Of a stretch of DNA of 63,513 bases, positions 44,615 to 53,500 are shown in pieces; positions within the stretch are counted from its first letter, which is position 1; every line of letters begins with the position of its first letter. The stretch is from assembly GCA_025869435.1 (NCBI GenBank), contig JAOZVS010000102.1, forward strand, positions 2,114 to 65,626, in the 5' to 3' direction. This stretch comes from Zavarzinia sp. (GTDB taxonomy: Bacteria; Pseudomonadota; Alphaproteobacteria; Zavarziniales; Zavarziniaceae). Made by a program: the position numbers and the translations under genes. Under the pieces are notes generated by a model, which ran no database searches, was not told the DNA's origin, and saw only the letters and a program-made list of their open reading frames with translations.

Positions 44615-45814
44615 TCAGAGACCCATCCGCGGCATACGCATCTGCATCGAGGTGCCGGCGGCGGAATCACCCAGCACCACGGTCTCGCCGTCGGCGAGAC
44701 CATCCTTCACCTCGACATCGGTCTCGTCCTCGATGCCGACATGGATCTTGCGCGGGCTGAGGTTGCCGGCGGCATCGACGACCTGAACCGTGTAGCCGCC
44801 ATCCGCGTCGCGGGTGCCGAGGGCCGTGGTCGGGATGGTGACGGCGCCCTTGGCCGAGCCGAGCATGATCGAGACCTGGGCCGTCATGTCGATGCGCAGA
44901 CGCCCGTCCGCGTTCGGCACGTCGAAGATGCCGTTGTAATAGATCGCGGTCGACGTCGTGCTGGACGACGACGAGGAAGACGAGACGCTGGTCGTATCGG
45001 AATTGATCGAGGTCGGCGCCGGCTCGATCATTCTGAGGTGGGCCTCATAGCGGTGATCGGCATCGCCGAGAATGGTGAAATAGACCGGCAGGTCGGGGCT
45101 GACCCTGATGATGTCGGCCTCGGAGATTTCGGCCTTTACCGTCATCGTGCCCAGCTGGGCGATCTTGACGATGGTCGGCGTGCTCTGGTTCGAATTGACG
45201 GTCTGGCCTTCCTCGACCACGACGGCGACCACCGTGCCGTCGATCGGCGCCTCGATCCGCGTGTAGCCGAGGTTCAGCCGGGCGGTGGAGACCTGGATGT
45301 CGGCCTGATCGATCTGGGCGTCGAGCGCCGCGATCTCGGCCCTGGTCGCGGCCAGGGTCGCCTCGGCCGTCTCGTAGTCCTCGCGCGCGGCAGAGGCGGC
45401 GGCCAGCATCTTCTTCTGGCGGGTGAAGGCCAGTTCCGCCTGTTTCAGCACGGCTTCCTTGGCCGTCCGCTGCGCCTTCACATTGGCGAGCTGGGCTTCG
45501 GCGTTCTTCAGGTCGTTTTCCTGGGTCTTGGAATCGATTTCGGCGATCAGGTCGCCGGCCTTCACCACGCTGCCGAAATCGACCTTCAGGGATTTGATCT
45601 GGCCCGAAACCTGGGCGCCGACACTGACCTGCTTGAAGGCTTCGAGGGTGCCGGTGGCGAGCACGACCTGCTCGATGTCCTTGCGCGCGGCGACGGCCGT
45701 CAGGTAGCGGGGCGCCTCGGTCTCGGCCGGATAGAGCCACAGCTTCGCCCCCCAGACCGCCGCGCCGGCCAACGCCACCAGGGCGACGATGCGAAGAATA
45801 CGGGCAAGGCTCAT
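44615..45814 (-). CDS. macA: MacA-type periplasmic adaptor protein
   Basis: The adaptor linking MacB to the outer-membrane channel. The 399-residue protein has an N-terminal transmembrane anchor (VALVALAGAAVWGAKLWLY), lipoyl halves (VGAQVSGQIKSLKVDFGSVVKAGDLIAEID and YTRIEAPIDGTVVAVVVEEGQTV) and a long coiled-coil hairpin between. A run of serines (SVSSSSSSSSTT) in the membrane-proximal region is an unusual low-complexity insert. An upstream start at 45832 is possible. It is first in a three-gene operon and divergent from the response regulator gene, which may control it. Confidence 0.93.
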   Translation of the reverse strand: MSLARILRIVALVALAGAAVWGAKLWLYPAETEAPRYLTAVAARKDIEQVVLATGTLEAFKQVSVGAQVSGQIKSLKVDFGSVVKAGDLIAEIDSKTQENDLKNAEAQLANVKAQRTAKEAVLKQAELAFTRQKKMLAAASAAREDYETAEATLAATRAEIAALDAQIDQADIQVSTARLNLGYTRIEAPIDGTVVAVVVEEGQTVNSNQSTPTIVKIAQLGTMTVKAEISEADIIRVSPDLPVYFTILGDADHRYEAHLRMIEPAPTSINSDTTSVSSSSSSSSTTSTAIYYNGIFDVPNADGRLRIDMTAQVSIMLGSAKGAVTIPTTALGTRDADGGYTVQVVDAAGNLSPRKIHVGIEDETDVEVKDGLADGETVVLGDSAAGTSMQMRMPRMGL

Positions 45815-45981
45815 GACGGGGCTCGCAGACACGAAAGTTCAGGCTGGGCAGTCTAGACCGCCAGCCGCCCGACTTGGGTCAAGTCTTTGCCAGACAATCG
45901 TCAGGAAAGTGCAAAGACCCTTGCGGTCGCCAGCGTTCCCGTATCGTCTGCAGCCATGCGCAAGCAGACGGAAACGGGCCC

Positions 45982-46665
45982 GTGCACATCCTGCTGATCG
46001 ACGACGACGCCGAACTGGCCGCCATGCTGACCGAATATCTCGGCGCGGAAGGCTTCGCCGCCACCGTCGCCCTGAATGGCGAGGCGGGACTGGAGGCGGC
46101 CCTGGCCGGCCATTACGATGCCGTCGTCCTCGATGTCATGATGCCCCGCCTCGGCGGTATCGAGGTGTTGCGCCGCCTGCGCGAGAAGAGCCGGGTGCCG
46201 GTCATCATGCTGACCGCCAAGGGCGACGATATCGAGCGCGTGATCGGCCTCGAGATGGGCGCCGACGATTATATCCCCAAACCCTGCTATCCGCGCGAAC
46301 TGGTCGCCCGCCTGCGCGCCGTCCTGCGGCGCACCGGCGGCACCGCCCCGGCGGACGACACGCTGCGCCTCGACGCCCTGAGCCTGTCCCCCGGCCGTCA
46401 CGAGGCGGCGTGGAAGGGGCAGCCCCTGGACCTGACCGCTTCCGAATTCGCCCTCCTCGAAATGCTGCTGGCGGCCGGCGAGCGGGTCTCGACCAAGGAC
46501 GAGTTGTCGGAAAAGGCGCTGGGCCGCAAGCGCCAGCCCTATGACCGCAGCGTCGATGTCCACATGAGCAACCTGCGCCAGAAACTGGCCGCCGCCGCGG
46601 GCGATGCCCTGCATATCGACACCGTGCGCGGCATCGGTTACCGGCTGGGGCGGGGTGCGGCGTGA
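45982..46665 (+). CDS. Response regulator of the OmpR/CpxR family
   Basis: A 227-residue regulator from GTG 45982. The receiver domain has the acidic pocket (LLIDDDAE), phospho-acceptor Asp51 (VVLDVMMPRLGG), and the Thr and Lys of MLTAKGDD and DYIPKP. The C-terminal winged helix ends in RSVDVHMSNLRQKLAAA and VRGIGYRL, typical of CpxR/OmpR. The start is chosen because the domain begins directly after it; there is no ATG in frame nearby. It overlaps the kinase gene by four bases. Confidence 0.9.
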   Translation: MHILLIDDDAELAAMLTEYLGAEGFAATVALNGEAGLEAALAGHYDAVVLDVMMPRLGGIEVLRRLREKSRVPVIMLTAKGDDIERVIGLEMGADDYIPKPCYPRELVARLRAVLRRTGGTAPADDTLRLDALSLSPGRHEAAWKGQPLDLTASEFALLEMLLAAGERVSTKDELSEKALGRKRQPYDRSVDVHMSNLRQKLAAAAGDALHIDTVRGIGYRLGRGAA

Positions 46666-47942
46666 CCCGGCGCCTGTTCTGGAAGATCCTGATCGGCTTC
46701 TGGATCACCTTCATCCTGATCATCGAGGGGGTCTGGCTGAGCTTCACCCTGCAGGACCTGCCCCCCCGCGAACACGACATGGAACAGGCGCGCCTTGTCG
46801 CCGAGACGCAACTGGCCGGCACCGTCTTCGCGCTGGAAGAAGGCGGGATCGCCGGGCTGGATGCGCTGCTGGCCGACTGGCCGGCGGAAGTCCGGAGCCG
46901 CTTCAGCCTCTGGGGGGCCGGGGCATCCCTGCCACCGGCGGAGAATGCCCTGACGCGGGAGGCGGTCGCCGCCGATGGCAGCCGCTGGACCCTGCGTTAT
47001 GACGCGACGCCCGCGCCCCGCATCCGGCCCGGTCCGTTCGATGTGCCGCCGTCGCTGATCTATCTCGGCATCATCGGCGGCCTTGTCTTCAGCGCGGGCC
47101 TCGCCTGGTATCTCACCTGGCCGATCATCCGCCTGCGCGGCGGTTTCGCGACGCTCGCGGGCGGCGATCTCGGTGTGCGGCTGGCCCCCCGCATGGGCCG
47201 GCGGCGCGACGAAATCGCTGATCTGGCGCGGGATTTCGACGCCATGGCCGAGCGGCTGGAGGCCCTGGTCAGCCAGCGCGACCAGTTGCTGAACGATGTC
47301 TCGCATGAATTGCGCTCGCCGCTGGCCCGGCTGCAGGTCTCGATCGGTCTCGCCCGCCAGAACCCCGAGCGGTTCGACGCCGTGCTGCACCGGATCGAGG
47401 ACGAGGCGCGGCGTATCGACGCCATGGTCGGCGAATTGCTGAGCCTCGCCCGGGCGGAAGCCGGCACGCCGCCGGCCGACGATTATTTCGACCTGAACAG
47501 TCTGGTCCTCGCGGTGATCGGCGATGCCCGCTTCGAGGCGGAGCCGGCGCGGCTGACCATCGCCAGCAATCTCGACGATGGCCAGGTGGAAGACGTGGTG
47601 ATCGCCGGCGATGCCGAACTGATGCGCCGGGCGCTGGAGAACATCCTGCGCAACGCGATCCGCCATGCCCCGGCCGGCAGCACCATCGCCGTCGATGTCG
47701 CGCCCCGGCCGGAGCGGGTCGTCATTACCGTCGCCGACCAGGGCAAGGGCATGGCCGAGGCCGATCTGGCCCATATGTTCGAGGCCTTCGTGCGCGGCGC
47801 CGGTGCCCATCAGGGCGGCTTCGGCCTCGGCCTCGCCATCGCGCGGCGGGCCGTGCTGTCCCACGGCGGCACCATCGAGGGCCGCAACCAGCCCGGCGGC
47901 GGCCTCGAGGTACGGATCGAACTGCCCGTCAGCCCCACCTGA
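46662..47942 (+). CDS. Sensor histidine kinase (CpxA-like)
   Basis: A 426-residue membrane kinase. Two membrane helices (about residues 8-28 and 130-150) enclose a periplasmic sensor of about 100 residues. A HAMP region follows, then the dimerisation domain with phospho-acceptor His215 in HELRSPLARLQ, and an ATPase domain with NAIRHAP, DQGKGM and GGFGLGLAIA. The GTG start overlaps the regulator stop, so they are translated together. With the divergent MacAB operon next door, envelope stress sensing and efflux control is a reasonable inference. Confidence 0.92.
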   Translation: MTRRLFWKILIGFWITFILIIEGVWLSFTLQDLPPREHDMEQARLVAETQLAGTVFALEEGGIAGLDALLADWPAEVRSRFSLWGAGASLPPAENALTREAVAADGSRWTLRYDATPAPRIRPGPFDVPPSLIYLGIIGGLVFSAGLAWYLTWPIIRLRGGFATLAGGDLGVRLAPRMGRRRDEIADLARDFDAMAERLEALVSQRDQLLNDVSHELRSPLARLQVSIGLARQNPERFDAVLHRIEDEARRIDAMVGELLSLARAEAGTPPADDYFDLNSLVLAVIGDARFEAEPARLTIASNLDDGQVEDVVIAGDAELMRRALENILRNAIRHAPAGSTIAVDVAPRPERVVITVADQGKGMAEADLAHMFEAFVRGAGAHQGGFGLGLAIARRAVLSHGGTIEGRNQPGGGLEVRIELPVSPT

Positions 47943-48039
47943 CCCACCCGCCCATTCAGGGGGGACGCGCCCGCCCGTCCACGGCGACAATGTCAGGCAC
48001 TGGCGCGACCAAGCGAACCAGGCAAGGCGGGGAGACACC

Positions 48040-49089
48040 ATGGAAGCGGCAAAGAAAATCGGGCCGGGCAATGTGACATCGGCCCGCTACTGGCGGCTGG
48101 ACCGCCGGCCCGAGGTCGAGATCGAGGACGGCTGCCTGTCGCTGCAGACCATGCCCATCGCCCCCCTGGCCGAGGGCCAGGTGCTGATGCGGTCGATCTA
48201 TCTCTCGCTCGACGCCACCAACCGCCTGTGGATGGAGGATATCGAGGGTATGTACATGCCCCCGGTGACGCTGGGCACCCCCATGCTGGGCTTCCTGCTG
48301 GCCGAGGTGATGGACAGCCGCAATCCCGCCTTCAAGCCCGGGCAACTGGCCATGGGCCTCGGCTTCTGGGCCGACTGCATGGTGACCGACGGCGCGGGCT
48401 GGACCGCCCTCGACCGGCCGGCGGGCATTCCGCTGCCGCTCGCCTTCGGCGTCCTCGCCATCGCCGGGCCGACCGCCTGGTTCGGCCTCCTCGATGTCGG
48501 CCGGCCGAAGCCGGGCCAGACCGTGGTGGTCAGCGCCGCCGCCGGGGCCGCCGGCTCCTGCGCCGCGCAGATCGCCAAGCTGAAGGGTTGCCGCGTGATC
48601 GGCATCGCCGGCGGCGCCGAGAAATGCGCCTGGCTGAAGGACGAGGCCGGCCTCGACGCCGTCATCGACTACAAGGCCGAGAATGTCGAACAGGCCCTGC
48701 GCCGCCTCGCCCCCGAGGGCATCCATGTGCTTTACGAGAATGTCGGCGGCGACATCCTGGACGCCAGCCTGACCCATATGGCGCAGAACGGCACGGTCGT
48801 CGTCTGCGGCCTGATCTCGACCTATAACGGCGGCATCGGCGCGGCGGGACCGAAGATGTTCCACAATGTGATCATGAAGCGCCTGCGCATCGAGGGTTTC
48901 GTCGTCCTCGACTATTTCCATCGCTATGCGGAAGCCTGGGCCGAGCTGATCCCCTGGCTGCAGCAGGGCAAATTGAAATTCCGCCTCGACATCACCGAAG
49001 GGCTGGACCACGCGGTCGACGCCCTGCGCTCGATGTATCACAGCGGCAATAGCGGCAAGCTGATGGTGCGGATCGGCGCCGAGCCCTGA
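48040..49089 (+). CDS. NADP-dependent medium-chain oxidoreductase (CurA/enone reductase type)
   Basis: A 349-residue zinc-free medium-chain dehydrogenase/reductase. The Rossmann motif is VVVSAAAGAAGSCAAQIAKLKG, and LSLDATNRLWM and the YENVGGDILDASLTHM region match the leukotriene-B4 dehydrogenase/curcumin reductase branch, which reduces alpha,beta-unsaturated ketones. The start at 48040 follows GGGGAGA. A strong hairpin terminator follows the gene. Its place among other ketone and alcohol enzymes is suggestive but not proof of a shared pathway. Confidence 0.88.
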   Translation: MEAAKKIGPGNVTSARYWRLDRRPEVEIEDGCLSLQTMPIAPLAEGQVLMRSIYLSLDATNRLWMEDIEGMYMPPVTLGTPMLGFLLAEVMDSRNPAFKPGQLAMGLGFWADCMVTDGAGWTALDRPAGIPLPLAFGVLAIAGPTAWFGLLDVGRPKPGQTVVVSAAAGAAGSCAAQIAKLKGCRVIGIAGGAEKCAWLKDEAGLDAVIDYKAENVEQALRRLAPEGIHVLYENVGGDILDASLTHMAQNGTVVVCGLISTYNGGIGAAGPKMFHNVIMKRLRIEGFVVLDYFHRYAEAWAELIPWLQQGKLKFRLDITEGLDHAVDALRSMYHSGNSGKLMVRIGAEP

Positions 49090-49098
49090 TCCGCGTCA

Positions 49099-49130
49099 GG
49101 CCCCGGCGGCAGGGCAGCGCCGCCGGGGCC
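49099..49130. terminator. Strong bidirectional hairpin terminator
   Basis: GGCCCCGGCGGC and GCCGCCGGGGCC form a perfect 12-base stem with an eight-base loop, followed on the plus strand by ATTCCTTATTT. It sits between convergent genes at 49089 and 49136. Confidence 0.65.
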
Positions 49131-49135
49131 ATTCC

Positions 49136-49600
49136 TTATTTCACGGCATGGACGTCATAGGTCACGCCGCCATGGCCGAGCCGGCCGATGCCGATGGTGA
49201 CCAGATTGTTCAGGTGTTGATACTTCGGGTGCCCGGTCTCGAACAGCGGCTGGGTACGGAAGTAATAGAGCGCGGGATCAAGCGCCTGGGCATTGTCGAA
49301 ATCCATCGCCTGGGCCAGCAATTCGGGCGGCACCACCAGCCGGCCGCCATAGGTCACATAGATCCGCGCGCCGTCGTCGGTTTCCAGCCAGATACGGACA
49401 TCGATCGCGCCCGAGCCATCGGCGCGCAGGCTCAGCCAGTCGCCGCCGCCGGGCAGCACCTTGCCGCGAAAGCCCGGCCCCTCGAAGCTGCCGCCCGTGA
49501 CATAGACCGTCAGCCTGTGGCCGGCCGGGGTCGGGCCGCCGTCGATCGCCGGCTGCAGATTGATATGGGTCGTGAACAGGAATTCGGTCTCTGGTGCCAT
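49136..49600 (-). CDS. DUF3237 domain protein
   Basis: A 154-residue protein of the DUF3237 family, recognised from LTVYVTGGSFEGPGFRGKVLPGGGDWL and the end ALYYFRTQPLFETGHPKYQHLNNLVTIGIG. The fold is a small beta barrel; function is unknown, although such genes often lie in aromatic or steroid degradation clusters. The start at 49600 follows GGGGAGGCG. It is divergent from the short-chain dehydrogenase gene and may share its control region (49601-49743). Confidence 0.85.
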   Translation of the reverse strand: MAPETEFLFTTHINLQPAIDGGPTPAGHRLTVYVTGGSFEGPGFRGKVLPGGGDWLSLRADGSGAIDVRIWLETDDGARIYVTYGGRLVVPPELLAQAMDFDNAQALDPALYYFRTQPLFETGHPKYQHLNNLVTIGIGRLGHGGVTYDVHAVK

Positions 49601-49743
49601 GCGCGCCTCCCCTTGTTTTGCTGGACTGTCGGCCTTTCGCAAAGGCGGGCCACCCCCCGTCCTCGGGGGGGAGGCGTGGCGGCCGAATCCGTGAAGATGA
49701 GGACGCCGGAAACAAGGCACCACGACTTTCAGGGAGAGAGAGA

Positions 49744-50553
49744 ATGACCGCCAACCCCCATCGCCTGGACGGCAAGGTCGCGCTGATCACCGGGGCGGCC
49801 CGCGGCCTGGGCGCCGAAACCGCGCGCGTGATGGGCGCGGCCGGCGCCACCATCATGGTGACCGACATTCTGGAAGCGGAGGGCCGCGCCACCGTCGAGG
49901 GCCTGAAGGCGGCGGGCGTGAAAGCCTTCTTCCACCGCCACGACGTGACCGGGGAAGCCGAGTGGGACGCCGCCGTCGCCGCGACGATCGATGCGGCCGG
50001 CGGCCTCGACATCCTGGTCAACAACGCCGGGATCGAGGTCGTGCACAGGATCGAGGACACGACGCCCGAGATTTTCGAGCGGGTGATGCGGGTGAACTCG
50101 ACCGGCACCTTCCTCGGGATGCGCGCCGCCGTCGCGGCGATGAAACCCGGCGGGGCGGCGGGCAAGGGCGGCGCCATCGTCAACCTGTCGTCGATCGCGG
50201 GCCTTCGCGGCTTTCCGGGCGTCACCGCCTATTGCGCCTCGAAGGGCGCGGTGCGGCTGATGACCAAGGCGGTCGCCATGGAATGCGCCGCGCTCGGTTA
50301 CGGCATTCGCGTGAACTCGCTGCATCCCGGGCTGATCGCGACCGACATGGGCACCGCCCTGCTCGGCCATTTCGTCGCCGCCGGCCTCGGCCCGGACGAG
50401 ACGACGGTCGCCGCCCAATTCGCCGCGCGCCAGCCTTACGGCGAAGGCAAGCCGTCGGATATCGCCGAGGCCGCGCTCTATCTCGCCAGCGATGCCGCGC
50501 GCTGGGTCACCGGGGCCGAGCTTTCGGTCGATGGCGGCTTCGCCAACGGCTGA
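49744..50553 (+). CDS. Short-chain dehydrogenase/reductase
   Basis: A 269-residue NAD(P)-dependent enzyme. The cofactor motif TGAARGLG is at residues 16-23, NNAG follows, then the catalytic Ser of NLSSIAG, Tyr163 and Lys167 in YCASKGA. ATGVNSTGTF-like and SLHPGLIATDMG strands fit alcohol or hydroxysteroid dehydrogenases. The start follows a GGGAGAGAGA purine run. Because it lies next to the ketone-carboxylase-like operon, oxidation of a secondary alcohol to a ketone is an attractive but unproven role. Confidence 0.88.
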   Translation: MTANPHRLDGKVALITGAARGLGAETARVMGAAGATIMVTDILEAEGRATVEGLKAAGVKAFFHRHDVTGEAEWDAAVAATIDAAGGLDILVNNAGIEVVHRIEDTTPEIFERVMRVNSTGTFLGMRAAVAAMKPGGAAGKGGAIVNLSSIAGLRGFPGVTAYCASKGAVRLMTKAVAMECAALGYGIRVNSLHPGLIATDMGTALLGHFVAAGLGPDETTVAAQFAARQPYGEGKPSDIAEAALYLASDAARWVTGAELSVDGGFANG

Positions 50554-50562
50554 GCGCGCCCG

Positions 50563-53337
50563 TCACAGCACGCGGGCCCGCCGTGCCTGGCGCACGGCCT
50601 GGGTCCGCGTGTTGGCGCCCAGCTTGATGAAGATCTGCTTCACGTACCATTTCACCGTTTCCGGCGTGATGGTCAGGGCACCGGCGATTTCCTTGTTGGT
50701 CAGGCCTTCCGCCATGCAGCCGAGGACTTCCCGCTCCCGCCCCGTCAGTTGCTGGTACAGCGTCTGGTCGAGCGGCGCTTCCTCCCGCGTCGCCAGCATA
50801 TGGGCGGGCTGGACCCGAACCGGCGGCTTGCCCGCGTCGGCGAAACTGACGACTTCGGCCCGGCGCTGGCCCTGCGGCTCGCGGTTGCCGGTCAGAAGTT
50901 CGGCGATGACGACCTGTTTCGCCGCCGGCAGTTCCGTCAGGGCCGGGCTGGACGACAGTCCCTTCAACAGGGGCTGGAGATAAAGCCGCTGATCCCGGAA
51001 CACACGCAGGAAGCGGCGGGGCAGGGCCGAGGCCAGGGCCTGACGGAAGCTGGCGATGGCGCCGCCGTGATCGCCGGTCGCCCATTGCGCGGCGGCCAGC
51101 AGGATGAGGCCGCCGATGGTATCGCCGAAGCGGCCCATGGTTTCCGCGTCGGCGACATAGGTTTCGAGATAATCGAGGCTGCGGCGCGCCTCGCCCAGCA
51201 TGATGTCGGCACGCGCCTCGCCCAGGCGAATGATTTCATTGGTGACGGTGGTGGCCGTGCGGCCATGGGCCGGGTCCTCCACCTGGCGCAGACCCTCCAG
51301 CCGGTTCAGCAGGTGGCGGACCTGGCGCCAGTCGTTGGATTGCAGCGCGAAATGCAGCCGCTGCACCACGCAGGCGGCGACGACCCGGGTGAAATTCAGC
51401 CGATTGGTCACCGCCTCCAGCCGGTCCAGCCGCTCCATCGCCCGCTTCATGTCGCCTTCCGCCGCGTGAAGGCGGATGAGGGAAATCGGCCCCCGCCACG
51501 AGAAGGTGGGCGGCGTGCGGGAACAGACGATGTCGAAGCGCCCGGCCAGCAGTTTCTGCGCCGCCAGCGGATCGTCGAGATCATAGAGAAGGCCCGCGAG
51601 ACAGGAGGCCGGCATGCTGGCCGGCACCGAACGGCGCCCGCCCGCTTCCTCGCCGAGGCGAAGCGCCTCCTCGTAAGACTCGATCGCCTTGTCGAAATCG
51701 CCGCGCTGTTCATGGACGGCGCCGGTGACGCAGCCGGCATAGATCACGGTGAAGCGGCTGCGCTCGGGCGCGGTCCAGCTTTCGCCCATGACCTGCGCCT
51801 CGAGCGCGGCATCATGTTCGCCCGCCAGCAGCTTGTTGTAGGTGACGACATTGGCGAGGGCGCCGATCTTGAACTGATCGTCGCGCGGGCCCTGCGCCAG
51901 CCATTGCTCGGCCTGGCGCAGGCCCTCCGCCGTGTGGTCGTTCAAGGTATAAAAGGCCGCCTTCAACGCCTGCAATTCGAGCTCGACCTTCCTGTCCGGC
52001 ACGTCGCGCCGGGCCAGCGCCGCCTCGACATCGGCGATGGTTTTCGTCGCCTCGTCCATGCGCATCGACAGGGTCAGCGCCCAGGCGACATCGACCGACA
52101 GGTCCAGCCGCTCCTCGAACAGGGCCTTGGGCAGACGCTCGTACCAGCTCATCAGGAGGAGGATCTGCGCCGTCTCGACCAGGCGCCGCGACTGCTGCGC
52201 GATCAACTCCACCGCCCAGGCCGCGTTGCCCTCCTCGATCGCATGATGGATCGCCTCGGAGACTTCCCCGCGCGAGGTGAACCAGCGCGCGGCGCGCCGA
52301 TGCAGGCCGGTCAATTCCTCGGCCGGCAGTTGCTGCACCTCGCCCGCCAGGAATTCGCGCAGCAGGGGATGCAGCCGGGCCCAGCCTTCCGTCCCTTCGA
52401 GGGGGATGATGAAGGGCACTTCCTCGACGAGGCGGCGGATGCGCGCGGCGGATTCCGTCGTCGCCAGCATTTCGTCGCAAAGCGCCGGGCAGAAGCGCGA
52501 GACGACCGAGACCCGCACCAGCCAGCGGCGGTCTTCCTCGTCGATCGGGCGGAACACCGTCTCGCGGATGTAATCGGTGATTTCCTTGGTCTCGCCGCAG
52601 AAGGTCTCGACGAATTCCGAGACATTGCGCTTGCGCGCCAGCGACTGGCTGGCGAGGCAGAGGCCGGCGACCCAGCCTTCCGTCGCCTGGTTCAGCGTGT
52701 CGATATCGGTCAGGCGCAGCAGGTCGTGGCCGCGCAGGCGAAAGAATTCGATCGCCTCGGCGATATCGAAACGCATCTCGCCGATGCCGGTTTCCTGCAC
52801 CCGGCCCTGGACCTTCAGCCGCGACAGGCCGAGCCAGGTCGCCGGGCGTCCCGCCAGCACGAAATGCAGGTTGGGCGGGGCGTAATGGAACAGATCGTAG
52901 AGGATCGACAGGGCGGGCGCCGAGTTCAGCTCGTGCACGTCGTCGAGGAAGATATAGATATCGTCGCTGAGTTGCTGAACCTCGTTGACGATGAAACCCG
53001 CGACCTGAAAGGGCGCGAGATTGCCCGAGGCCGAGAGGAAGGATGTCGCCCCCTGCCGGTCACCCTCGAAAGCCTGATCGAGGGCGCCAAGCAGGTAGGA
53101 GAGGAATTGCGACGGCTCGTTGTCGTGCTCGTCGAGGCTGAGCCAGGCGATCTTGCCGCCATCCATCAGCAGGCGTTTGCGCCAGTCGGCCAGCAAGGTG
53201 GTCTTGCCGAAGCCGGCTGGCGCGCGCACCAGCGTTACCGTATGGGCCGGAAGATTTTCGAAATAATCTTCCAGGTTTTTGCGACGCACAAGATTGGTCA
53301 ACAAACTTGGCGGCAGAAATTTGGTTCTGACCAGCAT
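50563..53337 (-). CDS. MalT/AcoK-like LuxR family transcriptional regulator
   Basis: A 924-residue signal-transducing ATPase regulator. The N-terminal NTPase has Walker A APAGFGKTT at residues 39-47 and Walker B IYIFLDDVHE near residue 135. A long helical TPR-like middle follows, and a C-terminal LuxR helix-turn-helix (LTGREREVLGCMAEGLTNKEIAGAL, then TPETVKWYVKQIFIKLGA). Such proteins bind a small inducer and activate catabolic operons. It lies on the same strand 163 bases after the ligase gene of the carboxylase operon, and is the natural candidate to control it. Confidence 0.9.
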   Translation of the reverse strand: MLVRTKFLPPSLLTNLVRRKNLEDYFENLPAHTVTLVRAPAGFGKTTLLADWRKRLLMDGGKIAWLSLDEHDNEPSQFLSYLLGALDQAFEGDRQGATSFLSASGNLAPFQVAGFIVNEVQQLSDDIYIFLDDVHELNSAPALSILYDLFHYAPPNLHFVLAGRPATWLGLSRLKVQGRVQETGIGEMRFDIAEAIEFFRLRGHDLLRLTDIDTLNQATEGWVAGLCLASQSLARKRNVSEFVETFCGETKEITDYIRETVFRPIDEEDRRWLVRVSVVSRFCPALCDEMLATTESAARIRRLVEEVPFIIPLEGTEGWARLHPLLREFLAGEVQQLPAEELTGLHRRAARWFTSRGEVSEAIHHAIEEGNAAWAVELIAQQSRRLVETAQILLLMSWYERLPKALFEERLDLSVDVAWALTLSMRMDEATKTIADVEAALARRDVPDRKVELELQALKAAFYTLNDHTAEGLRQAEQWLAQGPRDDQFKIGALANVVTYNKLLAGEHDAALEAQVMGESWTAPERSRFTVIYAGCVTGAVHEQRGDFDKAIESYEEALRLGEEAGGRRSVPASMPASCLAGLLYDLDDPLAAQKLLAGRFDIVCSRTPPTFSWRGPISLIRLHAAEGDMKRAMERLDRLEAVTNRLNFTRVVAACVVQRLHFALQSNDWRQVRHLLNRLEGLRQVEDPAHGRTATTVTNEIIRLGEARADIMLGEARRSLDYLETYVADAETMGRFGDTIGGLILLAAAQWATGDHGGAIASFRQALASALPRRFLRVFRDQRLYLQPLLKGLSSSPALTELPAAKQVVIAELLTGNREPQGQRRAEVVSFADAGKPPVRVQPAHMLATREEAPLDQTLYQQLTGREREVLGCMAEGLTNKEIAGALTITPETVKWYVKQIFIKLGANTRTQAVRQARRARVL

Positions 53338-53500
53338 CGTGGCACCAATCCGAAGTTGCTTCGGTTCTCGTTATTATTGCGCCCCGAACGGCATGGCATC
53401 CATTTGGTTGCCTTTTCGCCGGATTTTCCGGCTTTCCTCCCTACCGTTCACCCCAGATTATGCAAGATGTGAGACAGGCCGCCATAGAACTTATTCCCAA

